A DNA stretch of 9,028 nt from an uncultured Oscillospiraceae bacterium (GCA_934646115.1 CAKUEM010000061.1:1-9028); one strand, 5' to 3'. Shown: positions 1 through 6,819, numbered from the stretch's first letter. Program-made: numbers and translations. Notes: generated by a model from the letters alone, not told the origin.

Positions 1-306
1 GCCCAGCATGCCGGTGATCGCGCCGCAGAACATCACAAGCGGCGGCGCGCCCAGCCCGCTGGAGACCGCAACACCGATCGCCGCGCCCATCAGGCTCATC
101 GCCTTGCCGCCCAGCTCAACAAGTCCGGCGGACACCACGTTTTCGCCGAACAGCACGGCGCTCTGCTGTCCCAAAGTTTTGATGATCAGACCGATAATCA
201 GCGAGGAAAACAATCCGGTCGCCATGGCGGACAGCGCGTCGATAAAATAGCGTTTCACGCTGAACTCAATGTTCTTTTTCTTTAAAAATGCGCATACTTT
301 ACTCAA
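1..306 (-). CDS. PTS EIIC_2-family membrane transporter (PTS sugar IIC / PfoR-like), 5' part only
   Basis: The visible 102 codons are the N-terminus of an integral membrane protein cut by the left edge; the family is usually around 350 residues. The start is a TTG at 306-304, preceded six bases earlier by a strong ribosome binding site, GGGGAGGT (320-313). The reading frame then gives a short Lys-rich segment (FLKKKNIEFSVKRYF, about residues 7-21), a hydrophobic helix rich in Leu/Ile/Ala (ATGLFSSLIIGLIIKTLG), and a second Gly/Ala-rich membrane stretch (MGAAIGVAVSSGLGAPP, about residues 75-91). This N-terminal layout is what I remember for the PTS_EIIC_2 family (predicted membrane PTS IIC, including PfoR-like proteins). 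The sugar, if any, cannot be told. The gene is transcribed divergently from the AI-2E transporter gene. Family assignment is from memory of the N-terminal pattern. Confidence 0.78.
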   Translation of the reverse strand, partial: MSKVCAFLKKKNIEFSVKRYFIDALSAMATGLFSSLIIGLIIKTLGQQSAVLFGENVVSAGLVELGGKAMSLMGAAIGVAVSSGLGAPPLVMFCGAITGMLG

Positions 307-340
307 GGCAAGACCTCCCCAAAAATCTTTTATGATTGTG

Positions 341-368
341 ATTATACCATGTTTTCCCTCACTAACAA
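341..368 (-). promoter_or_regulatory. sigma-A-type promoter for the PTS IIC-like gene
   Basis: On the minus strand a perfect -10 TATAAT (346-341) lies 16 bases downstream of TTGTTA (368-363), which matches four of six -35 bases. Transcription would start near 334, about 28 bases ahead of the TTG start and just upstream of the GGGGAGGT ribosome binding site. Confidence 0.6.
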
Positions 369-454
369 AGCGTTTTTGAAATTTTTGGGAAGATTTACAA
401 AAACCGTGTGCAAAACGCCGCTTTTTATTTCTAAATGACGGAAGAAAAAAATAC

Positions 455-483
455 TGGAACAATGGAGAAATCTGTGATATAAT
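455..483 (+). promoter_or_regulatory. extended -10 promoter for the AI-2E transporter / SLH peptidase operon
   Basis: A perfect TATAAT (478-483) is preceded by TGA at 475-477, giving the extended -10 form TGnTATAAT. The -35 at the 17-base spacing is weak (TGGAAC, 455-460), as is usual for extended -10 promoters. The predicted leader before the TTG at 546 is about 55 bases. Confidence 0.6.
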
Positions 484-545
484 GCTATCAGAACATTTAT
501 TTTCATATGCCGCGCAGTGCTGCGCCGGTGAGGGGAGTTGAGCTC

Positions 546-1808
546 TTGAAGATTGAATGGAACAAGAAATACACGACGATCGCCGCGTATGTTTTAATTG
601 TGGTCGCGATCGGCATCGCGATTTATCAGCTGTTTGATAATCTGCCGTATTTCCACGAGGTGTGGAACACGATTGTGAAGCTGATGATGCCGTTTATTCT
701 TGGCGTCTGCTTTGCTTACATATTTTATCCGGTTCTGCATTGGGTGGAACGCACGGCGCTGCCGTTTCTCACGCGCTATCGCTGCACGCGGCGGTTTTAC
801 CGCGGGCTTGGCATTTTGCTTACCGTTTTATTTGTTGTTGCGGTCATCCTGGTTCTCTTTTCGTTTGTGATTCCTGAGCTGCTCAACAGCGTGAACGGGA
901 TTATCTCGCAGATCACCGCGTATGCGCCCAATGTCGATAAGATCTTAACCGATTTTCTCGCGCGCTTTCACCTGGATTCGGCGCTTGCGCCCGCCATCAC
1001 AAGTATCACAAGCTCGATCGAAAGCTTCTTCAGCCAGGCGTTTGACCTGCTCTCCAAATCGCTTAGCGGCATCATTAATGCCACGATCAGCACCACGATC
1101 ACGATCACCTATACCGTGATCAATATTTTCATCGGGATCATCATCTCAATCTATCTCTGGAGCTCGAAAGAGACGTTTTTTGCGCAGACAAAGAAGCTTT
1201 GTTATGCATATTTTCCGCAGACATTTGTGGACAAAACCATTTCGCTTCTGCATGAGGCGAACCGGATCTTCAGCGGGTTTATTTCCGGAAAGCTTTTGGA
1301 CTCCATGATCATCGGGCTGCTGTGCTATATCGGGATGTTTCTGTTAAATATTCCGTTTGCGCTGCTGATCAGCGTGATCGTCGGCGTGACGAATATTATC
1401 CCGTATTTCGGGCCATTTATCGGCGCAATTCCATCCATTTTGCTGCTTCTGATGGTCGATCCGATGAAGGCGCTTTGGTTTGCGATCTTTATTCTCGTGC
1501 TGCAGCAGATCGACGGGAATATTATCGGTCCGAAGATCCTTGGCGATTCGACCGGTCTGCCTGCGTTTTGGGTCATTTTCGCCGTTACGGTGTTTGGCGG
1601 GTTCTTCGGATTTTTCGGCATGCTGGTTGGCGTTCCGCTGTTTGCCGTGATCTATATGCTCGTGCGCCGCTCGGTAAACCAGAAGCTGGAAAAAAAGCAG
1701 CTTTCCGTTGCAACGGAAAGCTACGCATCGCCTGAGAATCCATTGATGCACAAGGGGGAAAAGGTGGAAAAACCTGCGCATCTTGGAAATAAAAAAGCCA
1801 AACACTAA
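546..1808 (+). CDS. AI-2E family transporter (PF01594 type permease)
   Basis: This is a 420-residue polytopic membrane protein of the AI-2E exporter/permease family (formerly UPF0118), whose members include autoinducer-2 exporters, Na+/H+ antiporters and many of unknown substrate. Hydrophobic segments lie near residues 10-27, 45-62, 88-110, 190-205, 250-283, 295-318 and 340-373, with a soluble region near 110-190. The best diagnostic is the C-terminal half: SGFISGKLLDS (about 243-253), NIIPYFGPFIGAIPS (283-297) and DGNIIGPKILGDSTGLP (323-339), then a Phe/Gly-rich helix. A hydrophilic, Lys-rich tail of about 45 residues follows. I chose the TTG at 546 because AGGGGAG (531-537) sits eight bases ahead and the protein then starts KIEWNKKY; an in-frame ATG at 507 would add 13 residues but has no ribosome binding site. 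It is the first gene of a tight operon with the SLH peptidase. Substrate unknown. Confidence 0.88.
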   Translation: MKIEWNKKYTTIAAYVLIVVAIGIAIYQLFDNLPYFHEVWNTIVKLMMPFILGVCFAYIFYPVLHWVERTALPFLTRYRCTRRFYRGLGILLTVLFVVAVILVLFSFVIPELLNSVNGIISQITAYAPNVDKILTDFLARFHLDSALAPAITSITSSIESFFSQAFDLLSKSLSGIINATISTTITITYTVINIFIGIIISIYLWSSKETFFAQTKKLCYAYFPQTFVDKTISLLHEANRIFSGFISGKLLDSMIIGLLCYIGMFLLNIPFALLISVIVGVTNIIPYFGPFIGAIPSILLLLMVDPMKALWFAIFILVLQQIDGNIIGPKILGDSTGLPAFWVIFAVTVFGGFFGFFGMLVGVPLFAVIYMLVRRSVNQKLEKKQLSVATESYASPENPLMHKGEKVEKPAHLGNKKAKH

Positions 1809-1820
1809 GGAGGGCATTCT

Positions 1821-4157
1821 ATGTTCAAAAAGGTAACGACCCGGATCACGGCAGCTGTTTTATCCCTTTTGCTGATTTTCAGCGCAACAGCCGGCGCAAT
1901 TGACCCCTCGGTTACCCTGCGCAAAGACAAAGCAAATATTTACCTCAAGTATATCACCGGTTTTGCTGATAACACGGTGCGTCCTGATGCGCTGCTCACG
2001 CGCGCGCAGGGTGCAAAGATGCTTTCCTATGTGTTGAACACAGACGATGTACGGCAGTCGGCGCGCTCGTTTACCGATGTGGCGCGCGGTTATTGGGGCT
2101 ATCAGGCGATCGCTACACTGAGCGCCGCGGGCGTGATCGGCGGCTATTCTGACGGCACGTTCCGTCCGGAGAAGGGGCTGACGCGCGCGGAGTTTGCAAC
2201 CATCCTTGCGCGCATCGTTTCGCCGCAGAGCGGAAGCGCAGATTTTACGGATATCGAAGGGCATTGGGCCGCAGCGGATATCAACGCGCTGAGCGCCGCG
2301 GGCGTGATCGGCGGCTATTCTGACGGTACGTTCCGCCCGGATCGCACGCTGACGCGCGCGGAGGCGGTCAAGCTGATCAACCGCGTGGTCGGCGTCCAGA
2401 TTGATCCGAGCGAGAATCGCGAGCTGTTCCGTGATTTAACGCCGAAGCATTGGGCATATTATGAAATGATGGCGGTCACCTCAACCACCGCGCTCGAGGA
2501 AACCTCATCCTATCATGCAAATGTCGCTTATGAGGATATCGATTATATCGATCTGGAATATTCAAAGATTTCAGATGAAATCGATAATTTGCTCAATGAG
2601 TTCCCAAAAGCGACTGCGATCCGCCAGGGTAAGATCTTCCAGCGCATTTCCTCCATTGAGATGGAGATTTCGCATGCGATCACCATGTCGGAAATCAATT
2701 CGAAGCGCAATGTGACCAGCGAGCGCGATTTAAAGAACATGAAAAACGCAAGCGCTTGCCTACAGCTTGTCTCGCAGGCGAAGGAGAAACGCTATCAGCT
2801 GCTTTCGTATGTTAAGGATGCCAATATGTTCTGCGGCGTCATCGGCATGGATATTTCTGATATTCCGGAGCCGTCGGCTGCAACGCCGGACGAATTGGTT
2901 GCGCTGCAAACCGAAATGCAGGGCTATGAGAGCGATTTTAGTCAGTTTATGTATGCTAATTCCATCACCTATAACGGAAAGCAGTATTCACTCTCCCAGG
3001 CAGAGCAATCCGATGATATCGATTTGTATCGGCTCGCGCTGGATTATTATGTCGCGCATGAGCAGGAGCTTGGACAGATTTTTGATAATCTCGTCAATGT
3101 TCGCACCCGGATCGCCAACTATTTCGGCGCGGAGACATTTACCGATATCGGGTATTTGTACAGCGGAAAATCCGCATATTCTCCGGAGGATGTTGCGCCG
3201 CTGCGCGCAGATATTAAAAAATATATCGCCCCGCTGTATTCTAAGTTAGTTCAGGCGCAGCGCGGCGTGAAAAACGGCTATCGCGCATTTGATGTAGAGT
3301 CTTATTACGAAACCGATAACGGCGAGAGACTGACCGCCACGCAGGACTACCTCCGGGCATTTTCTTCGCAAACGCGCCAGGTCTTTGATTATATGAAAAC
3401 AAACAACCTGTTTGACACCAAACCGCGCGAGAATAAGGCAACCGGGGCGTTTACGCAATATATTTCTCTGTACGGCTCGCCGTTTTTGTTTATGAATGAA
3501 TCCGGCAGCGCCGATGATGCGGTCACATTCAGCCATGAGTTTGGGCATGCTGTGCAGGCGTTCCGCGCCGCAAGCAACGGATATTATACTAGCGATATCG
3601 CCGAAATCGCATCTTATGGCATGGAAATGCTCATAATGCATGCATATGACGACATTTTCGGTAAAAATGCGGAAGATATTCAGGATTTTGCATTTTACGG
3701 TGATTTAAATCTCTTGCTGAATACCGCTATGATGGATGAATTCCAGTATGTGATCTATTCAAACCCGAATATGACGATCACTGAGCGCAACAAAAAATAC
3801 GCAGAGATTTCTAAAGCATATTTCCCAGACTTTACGATCAATCATCCCGCACACACCAAGGGGATCGTTTGGTCCAACGCCGGGCATATTTACACAAGCC
3901 CATACTATTCGATCGATTATACGCTCGCATTGACCGCGGCATTCCAGCTATGGGAAATCGGCGAAACCGAAGGCTTCGATCGGCAGTTTGAAACGTATAT
4001 GAGCATCGTGGAATCGCCGCTGTTTGATTATGGGATCGAGGCAGTCGTGGAATATGCGGGGTTGAGAAGCCCGTTTGAATCTGGCATTATTCAGAGTATT
4101 GCAAGCAAGCTTGATGATATGTTCCGAACGTCAAAATCTGCCGCGTGGGCGAGCTAG
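1821..4157 (+). CDS. secreted SLH-domain M3-family metallopeptidase (oligoendopeptidase F-like)
   Basis: This 778-residue protein should cut peptides at the cell surface. A signal peptide occupies residues 1-26 (KK, hydrophobic core, likely cut after TAGA). SLH modules follow, which in this class bind secondary cell-wall polymers: a C-terminal half-module (about 41-72, with TRAQGAKML), two full modules (83-134 and 141-190, each with GGYSDGTFRP and TRAE) and a half-module near 201-220 (LFRDLTPKHWA). The rest (about 235-770) is a complete M3 peptidase. HEFGH at 572-576 gives zinc ligands His572 and His576 and catalytic Glu573; Glu595 in DIAEIAS is the third ligand. The family's C-terminal substrate-binding stretch with His and Tyr is present (GHIYTSPYYSIDY, 688-700). 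The active site therefore looks intact. AGGAGG (1808-1813) lies seven bases before ATG and overlaps the upstream stop codon, so translation is probably coupled. M3 oligopeptidases are commonly cytoplasmic, so the secreted, wall-anchored form is notable. Confidence 0.93.
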   Translation: MFKKVTTRITAAVLSLLLIFSATAGAIDPSVTLRKDKANIYLKYITGFADNTVRPDALLTRAQGAKMLSYVLNTDDVRQSARSFTDVARGYWGYQAIATLSAAGVIGGYSDGTFRPEKGLTRAEFATILARIVSPQSGSADFTDIEGHWAAADINALSAAGVIGGYSDGTFRPDRTLTRAEAVKLINRVVGVQIDPSENRELFRDLTPKHWAYYEMMAVTSTTALEETSSYHANVAYEDIDYIDLEYSKISDEIDNLLNEFPKATAIRQGKIFQRISSIEMEISHAITMSEINSKRNVTSERDLKNMKNASACLQLVSQAKEKRYQLLSYVKDANMFCGVIGMDISDIPEPSAATPDELVALQTEMQGYESDFSQFMYANSITYNGKQYSLSQAEQSDDIDLYRLALDYYVAHEQELGQIFDNLVNVRTRIANYFGAETFTDIGYLYSGKSAYSPEDVAPLRADIKKYIAPLYSKLVQAQRGVKNGYRAFDVESYYETDNGERLTATQDYLRAFSSQTRQVFDYMKTNNLFDTKPRENKATGAFTQYISLYGSPFLFMNESGSADDAVTFSHEFGHAVQAFRAASNGYYTSDIAEIASYGMEMLIMHAYDDIFGKNAEDIQDFAFYGDLNLLLNTAMMDEFQYVIYSNPNMTITERNKKYAEISKAYFPDFTINHPAHTKGIVWSNAGHIYTSPYYSIDYTLALTAAFQLWEIGETEGFDRQFETYMSIVESPLFDYGIEAVVEYAGLRSPFESGIIQSIASKLDDMFRTSKSAAWAS
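2118..2326 (+). repeat. near-identical direct repeat inside the SLH modules
   Basis: A 38-base stretch at 2118-2155 recurs exactly at 2289-2326, 171 bases (57 codons) later in the same frame. The identity continues beyond it with single silent changes. Both copies encode LSAAGVIGGYSDG. The repeat marks equivalent parts of the two complete SLH modules. Confidence 0.9.
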
Positions 4158-4166
4158 GAGAAAGTG

Positions 4167-4200
4167 CAAGCGCCAACGGAAATTCCGTTGGCGCTTGTTT
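4167..4200 (+). terminator. strong intrinsic terminator of the AI-2E/peptidase operon
   Basis: A perfect 13-bp stem, CAAGCGCCAACGG (4167-4179) with CCGTTGGCGCTTG (4185-4197), encloses a five-base AAATT loop and is followed by TTT. It begins ten bases after the peptidase stop codon. The U-run is short, but the stem is long and GC-rich. Confidence 0.8.
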
Positions 4201-4765
4201 AATGCACCGAATCTTTGGGAATAACGGCGTTCTGCGCGCCATACGCGCAAAAAAATTGCAGCAGGAGATAATAGGGAAGGGAGCAGCCTGCACAACTGTA
4301 GATCCCTGTTAAATAACTGCGTGAAATCAATCGATCGCCCCCCCACGCCTCTGTGCATTAAGCTAAGCTTCTAACACACCTCGGAACTTTAAATGAGACG
4401 AAAACCGCACTTGAATCATGCAAGCGAAGAAATTGCGAAAATCACCGCGAGCAAAGGGAAGGGGATACGCGCCACAGTTAAACCTCAGGCATGCGCCAAT
4501 CCCACGGCGTGGGATTTTTGGGGTGCTGACGGTTCTTATGCCGGCAAGCGCTTGGCTTGCATAATAAATCAAGCACATTCGGGAAATAAAAAATAGTATT
4601 TGAATTTGAGTTGCCGAAAAGCATTAAACGAAGAAAACCGTTGTAAATACTGACTTTTTTGCCTATTAACACACTTGAATACACAACGATTATTGATTTT
4701 ATGGTGCCCGAATTTACTGCGGCAATATAAAATGATACAAGCAGATGTAAAGACAAAAACGATGA
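4201..4765. other. 565-base spacer with no convincing gene
   Basis: No reading frame here has a ribosome binding site or a recognisable motif. Visible items are a small hairpin TGCGCG/CGCGCA (4233-4249) followed by seven A, a run of seven C (4338-4344), the terminator-like hairpin at 4498-4519, and a hairpin GCAAGC/GCTTGC (4544-4560). The sequence turns AT-rich from about 4565, the left border of the low-G+C stretch. Confidence 0.6.
4498..4519 (+). terminator. orphan terminator-like hairpin
   Basis: AATCCCAC (4498-4505) and GTGGGATT (4509-4516) form an 8-bp stem around GGC, and the T-run extends to 4519. No gene lies just upstream on this strand, because the previous operon already ends at 4167-4200. 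It may end a small RNA or be left over from a lost gene. Confidence 0.5.
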
Positions 4766-4794
4766 TAGATAAATTCACAGCTTTGTGCTATTAT
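4766..4794 (+). promoter_or_regulatory. extended -10 promoter for the pyrophosphatase-like gene
   Basis: TAGATA (4766-4771) matches four of six -35 bases. It is followed 17 bases later by TATTAT (4789-4794), which is preceded by TGC (extended -10). Transcription would begin near 4801, giving a leader of about 30 bases that includes the GGAGGAG ribosome binding site. Confidence 0.55.
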
Positions 4795-4831
4795 CATAGA
4801 AATTGATAAATATGAATTTGGAGGAGATTTC

Positions 4832-5179
4832 ATGCACAGATTTGATAATAGTTTCTGGAGTACATTAGATGCCTTAGTCAGCAAATCAGAAATCATCATA
4901 GATAGGCCAAAAGGAACTGCACATCCTAAATATCCTGATTTCATTTATAAAGTCAATTATGGGTATTTGAAAGATACAGCATCCATGGATGGCGCAGGGA
5001 TAGATGTATGGGTCGGAACGAATGGGAAAAATATAGATGCTATTATGTGTATTGTTGATTTGATGAAAAGGGATTCTGAAATTAAAATACTGATAGGTTG
5101 CACGGAAGAAGAAAAGGCTATTATATACGAAACCCACAATGAAACACAGTACATGAAAGGAATTTTAATTCGTCGATAA
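4832..5179 (+). CDS. inorganic pyrophosphatase-like protein, catalytic residues partly lost
   Basis: This 115-residue protein resembles a trimmed family I soluble pyrophosphatase, an enzyme that hydrolyses diphosphate. The recognisable core is IDRPKGTAHPKYPDF (residues 23-37), VNYGYL (41-46), then SMDGAGIDVWVG (51-62) in place of the classical DGDPxDVLV metal-binding signature, and KRDSEIK (79-85). Against E. coli Ppa by eye, Asp53 and Asp58 of the signature are kept, but the middle aspartate (Asp67 in E. coli) is Ala55. I remember similar short clostridial proteins annotated as inorganic pyrophosphatase with the same GxGIDVWVG form, so the change may be a family trait. GGAGGAG (4820-4826) lies five bases before the ATG. 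The gene has its own promoter, stands alone and is AT-rich (16 G/C in bases 5041-5100), unlike the flanking genes, which suggests transfer. True diphosphatase activity is doubtful. Confidence 0.75.
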   Translation: MHRFDNSFWSTLDALVSKSEIIIDRPKGTAHPKYPDFIYKVNYGYLKDTASMDGAGIDVWVGTNGKNIDAIMCIVDLMKRDSEIKILIGCTEEEKAIIYETHNETQYMKGILIRR

Positions 5180-5919
5180 TTTTATATTTGTGAGTGCATT
5201 CCCAACAAGCAAAAATGAAAGACATTTTTACGGAAAGGGTACCCCTTTCCTATGCTTGCTACGGAACATTTCATTTGGTGCGTCGGTGTTTCCCATGCTT
5301 TTCTAAATCGCCCATATTTTATATGGAATGGGGGCAGGAAAGGAACGGAAGGGAACGGATAGCATTTCTCTTTGAGGTGTTACGCAGTTAAAAGGCGTTT
5401 TCACAGGAAAAGGTATAAACACCTTGTCTGCTGATTTTGGTGTCTGCAAAGCCTTTGTTTTCAAGACGTATAGAACCTCTATTGCGTAACAATGCTGTAA
5501 AAACAAGGGGGTGTAGTAACACCGCCTGATATGCATGGGCATGTCTTATTTGTGGTGCTAAAATGGTGCCCAGCCTTACAAAATTAACCTATGCGGAGAT
5601 ATAACAAGAAAAATGACGATATGCAAAAAAGCCTTATTTTAAGCTGTCTTCAAGATATGGTATAAACAGTTATAAGGGCGTATAAAAAGCTTTTCATCTA
5701 TCTAATCAATAAAAAATAGCTTTAAAGAGTATGTTTTGCGCACTTCCGAGTTCGTGATTTTTGGAATCGCAAGGCGGATATTAGAATATGTATGGAGGCA
5801 CATCTGAACGCTTGTTTGCATTGCATTTGTATAGATTGAACGATGCCACACAGCGATACATATAAAGTAGGTTATATTGTTATTTTTTTAACTATCATGT
5901 CTTATTGAATGCTTCGAGG
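5180..5919. other. 740-base AT-rich spacer with scattered hairpins, no clear gene
   Basis: Reading frames here lack ribosome binding sites and family motifs. Visible structure: a hairpin GGAAAGG/CCTTTCC (5232-5250) about 50 bases after the pyrophosphatase-like gene, with no T-run; CCATAT/ATATGG (5312-5326); a purine-rich run around 5323-5358 with repeated GGAACGGA; GTTACGCA (5379-5386) matched by its reverse complement at 5483-5490; and GGTGT/ACACC (5510-5523). The stretch 5581-5640 has only 17 G/C. It may be the relic of a mobile element, but I see no integrase, transposase or clear terminal repeats. Confidence 0.5.
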
Positions 5920-5953
5920 ATCGGAATGCCGCCAATAGGCGCTGTATTCCGAT
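5920..5953 (+). promoter_or_regulatory. long interrupted hairpin upstream of a short ORF
   Basis: ATCGGAAT (5920-5927) pairs with ATTCCGAT (5946-5953), and CGCC (5930-5933) pairs with GGCG (5938-5941) around an AATA loop, leaving a small internal loop. There is no T-run, so it is not a simple terminator. It lies about 40 bases before the GAGGAG ribosome binding site at 5996-6001 and could be a 5' leader structure or transposon-end palindrome. Confidence 0.5.
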
Positions 5954-6007
5954 GCGCTCATGCAGCACGACCACGCTATATGAACGGAATGAAGCGAGGA
6001 GACTTTT

Positions 6008-6088
6008 TTGATTAAATTTAAATCGGTATTTGAGAAAAAGCAACTAGCCGTCGCCACGGAAAACTCAAATCATGATCTGTTTACTTGA
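6008..6088 (+). CDS. 26-codon ORF with strong ribosome binding site (small peptide or gene remnant)
   Basis: A TTG at 6008 follows GAGGAG (5996-6001) by six bases, the same TTG-with-strong-site arrangement as the two larger TTG genes in this window. An in-frame stop upstream (5990-5992) rules out a longer frame. The product is 26 residues, starting IKFKSVFEKKQLAVATEN and ending DLFT. The segment EKKQLAVATE resembles EKKQLSVATE in the C-terminal tail of the AI-2E transporter (bases 1689-1721). Over 33 bases the two share 26 identities, and five of the seven differences are silent. It may be a real small peptide, the start of a gene broken by a stop, or a fragment of a related transporter. Chance similarity over so few residues cannot be excluded. 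Confidence 0.35.
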   Translation: MIKFKSVFEKKQLAVATENSNHDLFT

Positions 6089-6187
6089 CCAAGCATGTAT
6101 GAACATGAAATACGCCCAATGTGCTTGCGTAGAAAATCCATGAAGCCTATACAGCAAGCAGCGTCGCGCAAGGTTTATCTGTGTCAA

Positions 6188-6256
6188 ATAGAAATGCAAA
6201 GTCTTAATATAGAAATGCAAAGTCTTAATATAGAAATACAAGGTCTTAATATAGAA
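6188..6256 (+). repeat. 21-bp tandem repeat, three units plus a partial fourth
   Basis: Unit 1 (6188-6208) and unit 2 (6209-6229) are identical. Unit 3 (6230-6250) differs at two positions, and six bases of a fourth follow (6251-6256). The unit begins ATAGAAATGCAAAGT. In the frame that is open from 6095 to 6292 it encodes the heptad IEMQSLN three times (third copy IEIQGLN). That frame has an ATG at 6095 but no ribosome binding site, so translation is uncertain. Confidence 0.9.
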
Positions 6257-6404
6257 TCGTTGATATGCAGCCTGTTAAAAACTTTCCGTTAGCCAACTAT
6301 TTAATAAAACAACCTATAAGCTCAGAACACACAGCTACAGCAATCCCCGCAGCCTCAGAGACTCTATTCATTATTCATTTCATTTTCGCCGCCAGCTTCC
6401 CTTT

Positions 6405-6432
6405 ATTAAGTAAAACTTTCATTTTACTTAAT
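6405..6432. repeat. 11-bp perfect inverted repeat
   Basis: ATTAAGTAAAA (6405-6415) is exactly complementary to TTTTACTTAAT (6422-6432) around a six-base loop, CTTTCA. It is too AT-rich and lacks the tract expected of a standard terminator. It could be an operator, a miniature-element end or a leftover hairpin. Confidence 0.7.
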
Positions 6433-6819
6433 TGTGTTGATGGATAATTCCCGATAAATATGTGGTGTGTGCTATGAGCGAAAGCTTTCCGTTCATTTAT
6501 CCCCCGCCTGCGCAAGCGGTCCGTACAGCGCTTGCCTCGCTCTGCTTCGCAGCATATCCGGATATTAAAATATAATTGCGCGATTGCAAATAAATATACA
6601 TGGCAGCGCAACGCTCCGCTGCATGCGCGAACGCCACGAAAGCACAGTTTCATACTAAACGCCGTTTTGGGTATCAAAACATGCCGCTCTTTTGAAAGAG
6701 TTCCTGTCCCAAATTTGCCGCCCCAGCGAAATTATAAGAACGCGCGCTTTTGCGCCGCCGCGCAGAGATCCATTATCAATGGCTGCACTTTTCGCAAGCG
6801 CAGCTCATCGCGTTTTCCG
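6433..6819. other. 387 bases without a gene, rich in short hairpins
   Basis: No frame here carries a recognisable domain or a usable ribosome binding site. Perfect short inverted repeats occur at 6512-6535 (GCAAGCG/CGCTTGC), 6603-6622 (GCAGCG/CGCTGC), 6664-6680 (GTTTTG/CAAAAC), 6687-6700 (CTCTTT/AAAGAG) and 6770-6782 (CCATT/AATGG). G+C rises again compared with 5500-6400, so the AT-rich stretch ends around here. Confidence 0.5.

Noticed and set aside
507..545. ATG at 507 as start of the AI-2E transporter
   Set aside because: It has no ribosome binding site. The in-frame TTG at 546 has AGGGGAG eight bases upstream, and the extra 13 residues look unlike the family's N-terminus.
4393..4596. 67-codon plus-strand frame in the post-operon spacer
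   Set aside because: It has no ribosome binding site and passes straight through the terminator-like hairpin at 4498-4519.
5303..5542. 79-codon minus-strand frame in the AT-rich island
   Set aside because: It has no ribosome binding site and no recognisable motif. It overlaps inverted repeats and seems more likely non-coding; homologues could change this view.
6188..6256. CRISPR array
   Set aside because: The units are directly adjacent, 21 bases long with no spacers between them, so this is a simple tandem repeat.
6375..6677. 100-codon minus-strand frame across the hairpin cluster
   Set aside because: Arg/Cys-rich composition, no ribosome binding site, and it runs through several perfect palindromes.
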